This document shows, in pieces, positions 9,449 through 16,309 of a stretch of 49,781 nt of DNA. Position numbers and translations under genes: made by a program. The notes beneath the pieces are model-generated. The model did no database searches and was not told the origin of the DNA. It saw only the letters and a program-made list of their open reading frames with translations. The stretch's first letter is position 1. Each line of letters opens with the position of its first letter. Source of the stretch: a virus; IMG/VR virus record IMGVR_UViG_3300027996_000051, positions 1 to 49,781 of that record. One strand, written 5' to 3'.

Positions 9449-10167
9449 TATTCTAACCCTAACTCTTTTCTTCTTTTTAGTCTATGTTCAGAAGCTGCAT
9501 TTTCTTTATCTTCTTGAGACATTCCTTTCTCAGCATAATCACTGGCTGAGTCTTTAGCGTCTAACATATCTCTTATCTCTTGATCACCATTTTCTCTAAG
9601 GCGGTCCGATACTTCACCACTTCTTTGATCTTTTATAGCTCTTAATTCTTTAAAATAATCCATGTTGCTTTGTTCTGGTAAATCTTGACCTATGGAGTCT
9701 AATCTATTAGCTCTTGCAGGAGATCTACTATAATCCTTTCTACCTTGAGCTTCTGCTATCATCATATCATCGTCTAATGCCGATTCTCCAACTTCTGATG
9801 CGTCCGCTGCTTCGCTTGCTAATAATAAAGGTAGTCCTGCTAACCCTGCTGCAGCTTTACCTAGACCTTTTCCTCCTATCTTACTTCCTAATTTAGAAAG
9901 CATTGAAGTTTCAGCTTTATTAGCCATTCTAGATCCTGACTTACCTAATGGTTTAGTCAAATCATCGATTGTAGATGCTCCTGACATTCTAGAAGCTAAT
10001 TCTTTCTCAGGCATCATGTTTTCTGCAAGATCCCCTGTCATTCCCATTCTATCTCTAATATTAGCAGCTAGAGGTCTTTTTTTACCTAGCTCTAAATTAT
10101 CTAATTCTTTTTTAGAAGCCATTCTAGCGTCTATAAGTTGTTCTAAAATATCTTTTTCGTCAGCCAT
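9448..10167 (-). CDS. Ala/Gly-rich late protein, possible internal virion protein
   Basis: 239 residues, first gene of the late operon, about 25 bases behind a strong late-type promoter motif and with an AGGAGACATT ribosome site. Charged helical ends flank a Gly/Ala/Leu-rich amphipathic centre (about residues 90-125, including GLGKAAAGLAGLPLLLASEA). Such a segment can insert into membranes, as in ejection proteins of short-tailed phages. No family is recognised; a virion or ejection role is an inference. Confidence 0.6.
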   Translation of the reverse strand: MADEKDILEQLIDARMASKKELDNLELGKKRPLAANIRDRMGMTGDLAENMMPEKELASRMSGASTIDDLTKPLGKSGSRMANKAETSMLSKLGSKIGGKGLGKAAAGLAGLPLLLASEAADASEVGESALDDDMMIAEAQGRKDYSRSPARANRLDSIGQDLPEQSNMDYFKELRAIKDQRSGEVSDRLRENGDQEIRDMLDAKDSASDYAEKGMSQEDKENAASEHRLKRRKELGLE

Positions 10168-10191
10168 AATGTCTCCTGTTTATATGGGTCC

Positions 10192-10212
10192 ATTATATAG
10201 TTGCTAATATGA
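10192..10212 (-). promoter_or_regulatory. Late-type promoter motif, copy 3 (start of late operon)
   Basis: Minus strand TCATATTAGCAACTATATAAT, about 25 bases upstream of the ATG at 10167. As the rightmost copy on the left arm it probably starts the whole terminase-portal transcript. Confidence 0.7.
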
Positions 10213-10332
10213 AGGTATTCTATTGTATTAAATATTTTAAAATTCAGTGATTTTAAGTATTTAGACACAAGAATTCCTAAGAGTATTAGTATAATTCCCT
10301 TTGTGAGTCCCAATACAGACATTACCCAAAGG

Positions 10333-10364
10333 TAGGTTAACTGACCTATAAAATAGGTTAACCT
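10333..10364. promoter_or_regulatory. Operator-like repeat cluster
   Basis: Two TAGGTTAAC copies start 21 bp apart (10333 and 10354), which is two helical turns. The second lies in the perfect palindrome AGGTTAACCT (10355-10364). ACCTAT and ATAGGT form an inverted pair in between (10344-10349, 10353-10358). Position between divergent early and late transcripts suggests a binding site for a regulator. Confidence 0.5.
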
Positions 10365-10633
10365 CGCAATATACAAAGGTGATCTTCCATGATCTATAAG
10401 CCTCACGCTAGATTCCTAGCTATGAGAGGGTACTGGTAATACCATCTTCTCTACCTGTCTTGCGTAAATAACCGCAAACTCTGGGTATAAAGTCATCCTG
10501 CTACCGAGTCTCTTAAGGTTGGCTCCCTGACAGTTTAACTTACTTTGTATTTTGAGATATAGTCCCTAGCGATCCACTCTTCCATCGTAATAAACTTATA
10601 CCTTCTAGAATATTGTAACATATAAATTAATTC

Positions 10634-10662
10634 TTGACAAGTGTTTTATTTAGGAGTATAAT
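10634..10662 (+). promoter_or_regulatory. Sigma70 promoter of the rightward early operon
   Basis: Perfect TTGACA (10634-10639) and TATAAT (10657-10662) with a 17-bp spacer. It is the first rightward promoter of the window and drives a long untranslated leader before the gene at 10849. Confidence 0.85.
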
Positions 10663-10668
10663 TAATTA

Positions 10669-10848
10669 TTGCTTTACGGAGCTTTCAGTCCGGTAAGACG
10701 TGAAAAACTACCGAACACTTGTAACCTAAGTGTGAGCTATGAAACGCAAGCGAGAGTGTAAACCGGGATATCCGTCAGAGCGTTAGGAGAGGATCTTGGG
10801 AAGAGGCTAAGTGGTTAGGTTGGCGAGCTATCGCTACTAAAGGAAAAT
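10669..10848 (+). ncRNA. Long hairpin-rich 5' leader
   Basis: About 180 bases between the predicted transcription start and the first ATG contain no good reading frame but several helices: CGGA/TCCG, CGGTA/TACCG, the perfect ACACTT-GTAACCT-AAGTGT hairpin, CGC-AA-GCG, and GCGA-GCTA-TCGC close to the ribosome site. This may be a regulatory leader or a small RNA. No known riboswitch class was recognised. Confidence 0.45.
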
Positions 10849-11013
10849 ATGATAGGAAAAGTAGCGAAATTACAAGTGCCTTTATTCTTCACATTTGATG
10901 AGGAGAAGGTAGAGTTAATAGTAGAAATGTTATCGGAAGGATTGGAGTATCATTATGCGAATATTGATCTTTTTCAATTCCCTGACGACTTAGATCCTTG
11001 GGAGGATGAATAA
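10849..11013 (+). CDS. Small acidic protein, first gene of early operon
   Basis: 54 residues with an acidic C-terminus (DDLDPWEDE). ATG at 10849 is preceded by AAAGGAAAAT. It ends as TAATG overlapping the next start. No family is recognised. Confidence 0.7.
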   Translation: MIGKVAKLQVPLFFTFDEEKVELIVEMLSEGLEYHYANIDLFQFPDDLDPWEDE

Positions 11014-11327
11014 TGGTAATTAGTATTATATTAGTACTGGTAGTGGCGATAATCGCAGTTACCTCAATAAAAATAAATACGACCTATGGATTGTTCCAAA
11101 GTACGGTATTGGGACTATTATGTGTGATTCCTTATCTTCTAGGATTGATCACAGATGCTCTTCAATTTGGTGTTGCAATGCTGTTTAGATTGGCGTTTGC
11201 ACTCGGGGGCAGTAGTGTGGATGAATTGATAGCTTCTAACTTGACAAAAAAGGGTATCCCTGTTAAGGTAGTGGTTAAGGGTGACGGATCAGATATACCG
11301 CCCAAAATCGACGAAGACTTACATTAA
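11013..11327 (+). CDS. Membrane protein with two hydrophobic segments
   Basis: 104 residues. Hydrophobic segments at about 1-18 and 26-60 (the second long and possibly split), then a soluble tail of about 40 residues. The ATG overlaps the upstream stop and the gene is early, so inner-membrane targeting soon after infection (exclusion or host take-over) is possible. No family is recognised. Confidence 0.7.
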   Translation: MVISIILVLVVAIIAVTSIKINTTYGLFQSTVLGLLCVIPYLLGLITDALQFGVAMLFRLAFALGGSSVDELIASNLTKKGIPVKVVVKGDGSDIPPKIDEDLH

Positions 11328-11336
11328 AGGTGACAG

Positions 11337-11627
11337 ATGAGTAATAAAGCATTAGAAGAATTAATGACTATAGCAGGAATAGAAGGTATTAACCCTACAA
11401 TGGGAAGTATAGCTCGCGAAGAAGCTTTGAGACTTTGGATTAAGGAATATACCGTAAATATAGATGTAGGGCAGGATATTATTAAGAAAAAGTTAACAGA
11501 TGAAGATAAAGCTTTTATCAAGTGTCATATAGCTAGTAACATAACTGATGAATTATTCGAAGACTGTGTAGATTTTAAAATAGAGAAGACTAAAGTAGTC
11601 GGAACTGTATTGGCGTTAAAGCGATGA
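11337..11627 (+). CDS. Unknown early protein
   Basis: 96 residues, helical, soluble, mixed charge. AAGGTGACAG precedes the ATG. Its end overlaps the next gene as ATGA. No motif is recognised. Confidence 0.7.
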   Translation: MSNKALEELMTIAGIEGINPTMGSIAREEALRLWIKEYTVNIDVGQDIIKKKLTDEDKAFIKCHIASNITDELFEDCVDFKIEKTKVVGTVLALKR

Positions 11628-11833
11628 AATTACCTCCTCGCGCTACCAAGTGTTTAGAATTACTAGATGAGATAGCTTTTACTGTCGATTATTATAGCGG
11701 CGGAAATGATCTCCATGTTAAAGATATCAAGTATTTGAAAGAATATATTGCCGAGATTTCGGAGAGTAAAAAGCTTACTAATATAAAACTTGCGGTTAAG
11801 ATCAAGAAGGAATTAGATGTTAGCGATTCTTAA
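11624..11833 (+). CDS. Unknown small protein
   Basis: 69 residues, Lys/Glu/Leu-rich and probably helical. ATGA overlap with the upstream gene, and 17 bases of overlap with the downstream gene. No family is recognised. Confidence 0.65.
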   Translation: MKLPPRATKCLELLDEIAFTVDYYSGGNDLHVKDIKYLKEYIAEISESKKLTNIKLAVKIKKELDVSDS

Positions 11834-12008
11834 ATCATTATTTTATATAGCGACTTTAGAATCAGCATCGTATATTTCAATATGCGATAAAGATCTAAGT
11901 CACTTGAATTACAAGAAACAAATAGATATTTCAATCGCATGTAGCGTAAATGCAAGCGGCGGAAATTATAGCGAAGATTATTTAGAGGAATTATATGAGC
12001 AACTTTAG
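11817..12008 (+). CDS. Unknown small protein
   Basis: 63 residues from the ATG at 11817, which has AAGGAATTAG upstream inside the previous gene. Hydrophobic N-terminus (MLAILKSLFYIA), then acidic and Ser-rich. It overlaps the next gene by 14 bases. No family is recognised. Confidence 0.6.
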   Translation: MLAILKSLFYIATLESASYISICDKDLSHLNYKKQIDISIACSVNASGGNYSEDYLEELYEQL

Positions 12009-12393
12009 TAAGTTTAAAAGAGGTGACTCAGTAGCTAATAACTATGGTGGTAAGTTCAAAGTTTTAAATACTTATAGAATAGAAGGTAAGTTTATGATTC
12101 AGGTAGAGTCCGACTCTGGTATGAGAACGGATTACAAAGAAGAGGATCTTAAGTTCTATCATGCTGATATTGCAGAAAAAAGCTATGTATCTCCAGAACA
12201 TATAGGGGAGAAGTGTCCAGTATGTAGCACTCCTTGGACCATTACTAAGTTTGGGACTAATAACTGGAAGGACTGTAAGCCATGCGGTAAGACAGCAGAA
12301 GACCTTCTAGATAAATCTACCAAGTGGAGTAGTTCTGTTAGTATTGAGGACGAGGATTGGTACGATGTAGTTAATGATTGGGGATCGGACTAG
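11995..12393 (+). CDS. Zinc-ribbon protein with N-terminal SH3-like part
   Basis: 132 residues. The first 55 alternate small strands (FKRGDSVANNYGG, FKVLNTYRIEGKFMIQVES), like the small KOW/SH3-type folds common in phage accessory proteins. A zinc ribbon follows, with CPVC and CKPC at about residues 77-80 and 97-100, and the tail is acidic. It ends its transcription unit: its TAG overlaps the base of a strong terminator. Confidence 0.7.
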   Translation: MSNFSKFKRGDSVANNYGGKFKVLNTYRIEGKFMIQVESDSGMRTDYKEEDLKFYHADIAEKSYVSPEHIGEKCPVCSTPWTITKFGTNNWKDCKPCGKTAEDLLDKSTKWSSSVSIEDEDWYDVVNDWGSD

Positions 12394-12423
12394 CAAATTT
12401 CTTTTCAGAAATGTTGCTTTTTT
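12392..12423 (+). terminator. Rho-independent terminator
   Basis: AGCAA-ATTTCT, loop TTTC, AGAAAT-(G)-TTGCT gives an 11-bp stem with one bulged G, followed by TTTTT. It lies directly after the zinc-ribbon gene and ends the first early transcription unit. Confidence 0.85.
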
Positions 12424-12445
12424 GGACGATCTATGTTAATATATA

Positions 12446-12473
12446 GCTTATACAGCCAAAACACTGTATAAGC
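12446..12473. promoter_or_regulatory. Perfect 10-bp inverted repeat, operator or leader hairpin
   Basis: GCTTATACAG, 8-base loop, CTGTATAAGC, located between the terminator at 12392 and the gene at 12499. A poor promoter-like TTGGAC (12422) lies just upstream. There is no U run, so it is not a terminator. A dimeric repressor site or a 5' hairpin are the likeliest readings. Confidence 0.55.
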
Positions 12474-12498
12474 GGTAGTGCCGAAAGTTTGGAGACAC

Positions 12499-12669
12499 AT
12501 GGAAGAAATAACGATTACCTTTTTAACGCCCCATAAAGAAGATTTTACTGGTACAGCGGTAGAAATAGCGGCGGAACTTCATGTAAGAACCCTCAAATAT
12601 GGAACTTGCGGCTACCAGTTACCTGCTAACGTATCATTTTTATTTGATTTGGAGGACTTTAATGCTTAG
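12499..12669 (+). CDS. Unknown small protein
   Basis: 56 residues from the ATG at 12499, chosen because GGAGACAC precedes it; a GTG seven codons upstream lacks a ribosome site and overlaps the inverted repeat region. Two beta-like stretches are visible. It overlaps the next gene by 8 bases. Confidence 0.65.
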   Translation: MEEITITFLTPHKEDFTGTAVEIAAELHVRTLKYGTCGYQLPANVSFLFDLEDFNA

Positions 12670-12949
12670 AAAGGCTATAGTGTTCCCTAGTAGATCAAAA
12701 ATGAGAGACGCTTTCCACAAATTCAAGGATGATAATCCAGAGTTCATGTTCTTTATGTTAGATTTTAAGGTTATAACTCCAAATACGGAGATACAGTTCC
12801 TAAGTCCGGAAGGTATCAATGAGAAATTAAGAGGTTCCACCTTTCATGAGGTCGTAATAATAGAGAAAATGTGGCTATCACAGGATGAAATCAACAACTT
12901 ACAATTAACTGTAGTGCCGACAGGTGGCAGTTTTAGGACATTGAAATGA
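12662..12949 (+). CDS. Unknown protein
   Basis: 95 residues starting MLRKAIVFPSRSK behind GGAGGACTTTA. The frame extends upstream, but that part reads the other gene out of frame. Mixed alpha/beta. No family is recognised. Confidence 0.65.
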   Translation: MLRKAIVFPSRSKMRDAFHKFKDDNPEFMFFMLDFKVITPNTEIQFLSPEGINEKLRGSTFHEVVIIEKMWLSQDEINNLQLTVVPTGGSFRTLK

Positions 12950-13134
12950 AAGAATTTAAACCATTTGAAGATCCAGTAGAGGTCGAAAAGATCCTAGAGA
13001 AGCGAGAAGAGCTTATTCAAAGCCTCCAAGACTTTACTATTACCGAAGATGAAAAACGCTTCATATTAAGAAAAATTTCTATAATTTCCAATAAGTTACT
13101 GGAGAAAGCACGATATAAAAAGGATAGGGAATGA
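12946..13134 (+). CDS. Unknown small helical protein
   Basis: 62 residues, highly charged, Lys/Glu heptads throughout. ATGA overlaps on both sides show tight coupling with the neighbouring genes. Confidence 0.65.
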   Translation: MKEFKPFEDPVEVEKILEKREELIQSLQDFTITEDEKRFILRKISIISNKLLEKARYKKDRE

Positions 13135-13355
13135 ATAAAAGAATGTTACAAGGTTTATCAGTGTATCAATGGATACTACAAGTTAGCGATATTGAAAGCG
13201 GAGTTATAGCCTGTACCGATAAGACTTTGAAGATTACAGTAGAAGTACTGGACCCAAAAGATAGAGGTGTTAAAACTAATTTCGTAGTATATGATGAGAG
13301 TGGAGAAGTTGATTATAGTGATTATAAGGAGTTACACTTAGATGGTAAGAAATAA
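13131..13355 (+). CDS. Unknown small protein
   Basis: 74 residues, beta-rich, acidic. ATGA overlap upstream and 14 bases of overlap downstream. No family is recognised. Confidence 0.65.
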   Translation: MNKRMLQGLSVYQWILQVSDIESGVIACTDKTLKITVEVLDPKDRGVKTNFVVYDESGEVDYSDYKELHLDGKK

Positions 13356-13485
13356 CATTAAAGTAGCCGCACTACTTACTATAGGATGTATTATCCTTTC
13401 AGGATTTGGAGAAAATTTTTATCTTGCTATTTTCCAAGTACTGTTGTATATTATAATTGCATATTTAATCTTAAAGGAGAATTAA
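13342..13485 (+). CDS. Very small membrane protein
   Basis: 47 residues with two hydrophobic helices (about 7-20 and 24-43) and a short charged tail (LKEN). It starts inside the previous gene and ends as TAATG with the next, and its last codons (AAAGGAG) supply that gene's ribosome site. Function unknown. Confidence 0.6.
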   Translation: MVRNNIKVAALLTIGCIILSGFGENFYLAIFQVLLYIIIAYLILKEN

Positions 13486-13772
13486 TGAATTTAGAAAGAG
13501 AAGAGATTACAAAGCAAAGATTAATAACAGAGTATGATTTTTCTGTAGAAACTACCATCACAGGACACAATGGAGAGGAAATTCTCATATTATCCGCAGA
13601 AAGCGCTAGAAATAAAAGTAAAGCAGCTACACAAGCTAAGAATAATCTATATTCAAACCAAGGACTTTTCTATAAAAACGGACAAAGTGAATTCTTAAGT
13701 ACTGATTATTATACGATCAGCAAAGTAACGGTAACTGAAATAGACTCTAGACAGGTTTTAGTAGATGTTTGA
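13485..13772 (+). CDS. Unknown protein
   Basis: 95 residues starting MNLEREEITKQ behind AAAGGAGAATTA, which decides the start over the longer frame. Ser/Thr-rich beta pattern. The gene overlaps the AAGGAG site of the next one. Confidence 0.65.
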   Translation: MNLEREEITKQRLITEYDFSVETTITGHNGEEILILSAESARNKSKAATQAKNNLYSNQGLFYKNGQSEFLSTDYYTISKVTVTEIDSRQVLVDV

Positions 13773-13783
13773 AGGAGTATGTA

Positions 13784-14044
13784 ATGAATAGTATGTATTT
13801 AGTAGTGGCATGTAATTTTACAAGAAAAGACGTAGACCTGACAAAATCCGAAAGAGGTTCTTTAATGTCCAAATTCTTTGAATCAAAAGAAGAAGCTGTA
13901 GATTATATAGAGAACAGCAGTAATGTTTATCATAATTTTAACATGAGATTATTTGAGGTTGGTAAAGAATATAAGTTCAACCTAGTAGAAGTCGAGGAAA
14001 TACAAGAGGTTATAAGCATAGTGAATAAACTGGAGATGGTATAA
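13784..14044 (+). CDS. Unknown protein
   Basis: 86 residues from MNSMYLVVACNF. AAGGAGTATGTA lies directly before this ATG, so the in-frame TTG at 13769 is rejected. Mixed alpha/beta, acidic tail. It ends as TAATG. Confidence 0.65.
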   Translation: MNSMYLVVACNFTRKDVDLTKSERGSLMSKFFESKEEAVDYIENSSNVYHNFNMRLFEVGKEYKFNLVEVEEIQEVISIVNKLEMV

Positions 14045-14241
14045 TGTTTGATGTAATGATTAAGATAATGCCAAATAACCGCATATTAGTCCGTAATAGC
14101 CGCACAGGAGCCTCCGAGACTATGAAGGCGACCCAAGCATTAGCTTATGTAGAAGAGGTCTTAGAAGCCTCCATACAAGCTGATTTAGCGCAGGAACAAA
14201 AGGTAGCCGCAATAAAAGCTGAAGCCGAGGAGCGAGAATGA
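14044..14241 (+). CDS. Unknown small protein
   Basis: 65 residues. A short beta N-terminus (MFDVMIKIMPNNRILVRN) is followed by an Ala/Glu-rich helix. ATG shares bases with the upstream TAA. No family is recognised. Confidence 0.65.
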   Translation: MFDVMIKIMPNNRILVRNSRTGASETMKATQALAYVEEVLEASIQADLAQEQKVAAIKAEAEERE

Positions 14242-14555
14242 GTACTTATATAGATCCAACAGGACAAATGGTTCAAGATTTAGTGAAAAAAGCCGCTAAA
14301 CATAAGGAATCATTGATACTAGATCAGTTAAATGAGCTTATATCAAGAGATTTACTAGTAATAGAAGAGACAGAGATGATGCTTATGAGATCTCAGGACA
14401 GCAATGAGATAAGTATGTCCCAGAAAGTCCGCTTAGTTTTGAAGGATCAAGAGTATATAGAGTCTTTGGAGAGTAAAATTGCAGACTTAGAGGATAAAGT
14501 CGCGACATTTGAGCAACGATTCGAGGATATGAAGTTTGCTTTAGGAGATTTATAG
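14238..14555 (+). CDS. Coiled-coil protein
   Basis: 105 residues, almost entirely helical. The C-terminal half has clear heptads (about residues 74-100, from LESKIADLEDKVATFEQRF). It probably oligomerises. ATGA overlap upstream. Function unknown. Confidence 0.65.
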   Translation: MSTYIDPTGQMVQDLVKKAAKHKESLILDQLNELISRDLLVIEETEMMLMRSQDSNEISMSQKVRLVLKDQEYIESLESKIADLEDKVATFEQRFEDMKFALGDL

Positions 14556-14583
14556 TGAAAGTAATCGAAACTAGGAGTTTCTC

Positions 14584-14736
14584 ATGAAAGTATTCGTAGT
14601 AATGGTAAATAAAGGAATAACTCAATCTGTAGACTCTGTGTATCGATTTAAGACTAATGCGAACACTAGAAAGTACGAGCTACTTAATGAAGGTGATGCT
14701 CAAAGTGTTAAAATTGTTGAAAAGGAACTGGAATGA
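14584..14736 (+). CDS. Unknown 50-residue protein with duplicated 3' end
   Basis: 50 residues from the ATG at 14584 behind TAGGAGTTTCTC. Its last 33 bases, coding for KIVEKELE and the stop, are part of a 35-bp segment repeated at 14862-14896 with one mismatch. It overlaps the following cassette gene as ATGA. Confidence 0.65.
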   Translation: MKVFVVMVNKGITQSVDSVYRFKTNANTRKYELLNEGDAQSVKIVEKELE

Positions 14737-14737
14737 A
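14703..14737 (+). repeat. 35-bp direct repeat, copy 1
   Basis: Begins AAGTGTTAAAATTGTTG and ends GGAATGAA. It matches 14862-14896 at 34 of 35 positions (C/T at 14729). It covers the 3' end of the 50-residue gene and the start codon of the next. Confidence 0.9.
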
Positions 14738-14870
14738 TTTAAAAGAAGATGTTTACGAGACAGTGAGATTATATTTAGAGGAAAATGATATAGAAGTAAC
14801 TGATGAAGAGTTTGAGAAATTAGCTTTAGAAGCTTTTAAGGACGCGGTTAAAAGTATGATTAAGTGTTAA
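14733..14870 (+). CDS. Small acidic helical protein in a repeat-bounded cassette
   Basis: 45 residues, helical and acidic (MNLKEDVYETVRLYLEEN). ATGA overlap with the upstream gene. The gene lies between two 35-bp direct repeats, and its stop TAA is in the second copy, which is there read in a different frame. This suggests it arrived as an insertion or tandem duplication event. Confidence 0.6.
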   Translation: MNLKEDVYETVRLYLEENDIEVTDEEFEKLALEAFKDAVKSMIKC

Positions 14871-14896
14871 AATTGTTGAAAAGGAATTGGAATGAA
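14862..14896 (+). repeat. 35-bp direct repeat, copy 2
   Basis: Second copy of 14703-14737. Its GGAATGA end supplies the start codon of the gene at 14892, so the original junction of the 50-residue gene with 14892 was probably the same ATGA overlap. Confidence 0.9.
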
Positions 14897-15125
14897 GGTT
14901 AAGGAGCTAATAGCGGCGTTACAGGCTTATGATGAGGATATGGAAGTTGTACTACGTTCTCAAGGAGATGATGATTACTGCTATGAGAAGTTTATAGTAT
15001 TTAAAACGAAAGACGTTTATGATTGGGATTCTTATGAAGTGTACCCAACAGATGTAAGATTTGGAGGGAAGCTAAGAGAAGAGTGTGAAAAGAAGCCTAT
15101 TATTAAGGTGTTATTAATTGAATAG
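14892..15125 (+). CDS. Unknown small phage protein
   Basis: 77 residues starting MKVKELIAALQAYDEDMEVV, a beginning (KELI-L-D--V-L) common among small phage proteins. Then acidic, beta-rich and ending in hydrophobic KVLLIE. AAAAGGAATTGGA precedes the ATG. No function is known to me. Confidence 0.7.
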   Translation: MKVKELIAALQAYDEDMEVVLRSQGDDDYCYEKFIVFKTKDVYDWDSYEVYPTDVRFGGKLREECEKKPIIKVLLIE

Positions 15126-15155
15126 TGTATTAAGGATAAATAAGGTGAAGAATTT

Positions 15156-15413
15156 ATGAAATTGAATATAGTATATATGAATGGATCTCCAACCACTGTT
15201 AGAGGAATTCCGGCTATTTGCCTAATAACGAGTCTGGTAGATGAGTGGATCGAGTATAATACCACAGTTCCGACATATATAGGAATCAGTAAGGTATTTA
15301 GGGAAAAGTTGGACTCTGAATTTGGAGCTAGGGTGGATATTATAACTACGCTAGTGGGAGATTTACGAGTTGTAGATAAAGATTTAGAGGATTATATAGT
15401 AGAACTGTATTAA
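15156..15413 (+). CDS. Unknown small phage protein
   Basis: 85 residues, mixed alpha/beta. The ATG follows TAAGGTGAAGAATTT. Last gene before the large gene-free region. The segment YIGISKVFREKLDSEFG looks like a conserved core, but no name is recognised. Confidence 0.65.
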   Translation: MKLNIVYMNGSPTTVRGIPAICLITSLVDEWIEYNTTVPTYIGISKVFREKLDSEFGARVDIITTLVGDLRVVDKDLEDYIVELY

Positions 15414-15491
15414 GGTATTTTTAGGTTCCTCTGTAATCAGACCATAACAGTAAATAACCCAACTGCTCTGCACCAGACACCCCTCCCCCCC

Positions 15492-15673
15492 TGCAAGTCT
15501 CATGCCAACTCTCTAGAATATCCGCACTAAATAAATCTTATTGATTATCTTGGCACACCGTTTGCATTAGCAAGAATGATGCCATCTATATCGTGCCAAC
15601 TATTATAGGGCTTTTCCCATATGCAAGAATCATGCCACCTTTGGTTACGATCCCTATGCAATATCGGTGCCAA
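15492..15673. repeat. Six-site iteron-like array TGCAA-N6-TGCCAA
   Basis: Sites on the plus strand: 15492-15508 (TGCAA, GTCTCA, TGCCAA), 15569-15585 (AGCAA, GAATGA, TGCCAT), 15622-15638 (TGCAA, GAATCA, TGCCAC) and 15657-15673 (TGCAA, TATCGG, TGCCAA). One site is inverted at 15550-15566 (TTGGCA, CACCGT, TTGCA), and there is a half site TGCCAA at 15594-15599. The two half sites are always 11 bp apart, one helical turn, so a protein could bind one face of the DNA. Confidence 0.75.
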
Positions 15674-15858
15674 GTAGCCAACGTATAAGTGCCTACTATC
15701 TATGGCTGCTCAGATTAGCTTGTATAGCATTTAAACGGTCTACCCTATATGATAGGTCATCTTTTACTAGGATCGATTTAAGAGGGTAATGCGGAGCTTA
15801 CAGGTATTGTCAAGTAAAATCGTTCCATATAATAATAAAAGATAACTGATAATAAAGT

Positions 15859-15887
15859 TTGACGCATTGCAGTAATTGTGTTACTAT
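15859..15887 (+). promoter_or_regulatory. Sigma70 promoter in the gene-free region
   Basis: TTGACG, 17-bp spacer, TACTAT. The spacer begins CATTGCA, related to the ACGCA/ATGCA element of the early promoters. No gene follows before the next promoter, so it may make an untranslated or origin-activating transcript. Confidence 0.6.
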
Positions 15888-16007
15888 ATAAGTAAGCTAA
15901 TCAGCTAAATCAAACACTACCTAAATTATTATTGTATCCAATAGTTTCACAGCTCAAGGATGAGTTTCGTTCCATCAAAAATAAATGATATTATATTAAT
16001 ATAGTAG

Positions 16008-16036
16008 TTGACATGATTAACGCAACGTGTTATACT
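16008..16036 (+). promoter_or_regulatory. Early promoter with ACGCA spacer element
   Basis: TTGACA, 17-bp spacer, TATACT followed by TAATTAAGG. ACGCA occupies spacer positions 7-11. The leader continues to AACAAGGAGAATAGA before the ATG at 16066. Confidence 0.8.
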
Positions 16037-16065
16037 TAATTAAGGAAACAAACAAGGAGAATAGA

Positions 16066-16158
16066 ATGGAATTAATAATAACAGTAATAGGAGCTTATTT
16101 AATAGGGACGATTAACGGATTAATTATCCTAAGTATGATTAAAGACGGTGATTTATAA
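16066..16158 (+). CDS. 30-residue single-helix membrane protein
   Basis: MELIITVIGAYLIGTINGLI begins a single hydrophobic helix with a charged KDGDL end. It has an ideal promoter (16008) and ribosome site (CAAGGAGAATAGA), so despite its size it is probably expressed. Function unknown. Confidence 0.6.
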   Translation: MELIITVIGAYLIGTINGLIILSMIKDGDL

Positions 16159-16179
16159 CGCAATGCAAAAGGAGATTAT

Positions 16180-16290
16180 ATGAGTTTATTAGAGAAGTAT
16201 CAGTTAAGATTAGAGCAGTTAGAGAAGGGAGCTAAAGAATTTTACACTGGAGAAAAACAGAACATATTAACAATACTTAAACTAGGTTAA
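16180..16290 (+). CDS. 36-residue helical protein
   Basis: MSLLEKYQLRLEQLEKGAKE begins an amphipathic helix. AAAAGGAGATTAT precedes the ATG. It lies in the same small operon as the membrane peptides on both sides. Confidence 0.55.
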   Translation: MSLLEKYQLRLEQLEKGAKEFYTGEKQNILTILKLG

Positions 16291-16309
16291 TACACCTAAA
16301 GGATCAATC

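Larger units (their letters stand above)
10168..10633. other. Divergent early/late intergenic region
   Basis: No gene is supported here. It holds the late promoter motif (10192-10212), an operator-like cluster of TAGGTTAAC repeats (10333-10364), and between 10410 and 10500 small inverted repeats such as TTGCG-N8-CGCAA and the palindrome GGTATTACC that could form hairpins in a leftward leader. Confidence 0.55.
15414..16065. other. Gene-free region, candidate replication origin
   Basis: About 650 bases without a credible gene. Left part: a C-rich tract (15478-15490) and six iteron-like sites (15492-15673). Middle: an AT-rich stretch around 15810-15860. Right part: two sigma70 promoters (15859 and 16008). 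Repeats, AT-rich DNA and promoters together resemble an iteron-type origin, but no initiator gene was recognised. Confidence 0.55.

Noticed and set aside
10143-10406. 87-residue minus-strand frame with hydrophobic centre
   Set aside because: It runs through the late promoter motif and into the start of the gene at 10167 in another frame, and has no ribosome site; it is probably chance.
11243-11271. TTGACA-N17-TAAGGT inside the membrane protein gene at 11013
   Set aside because: Poor -10 and no downstream gene that needs it.
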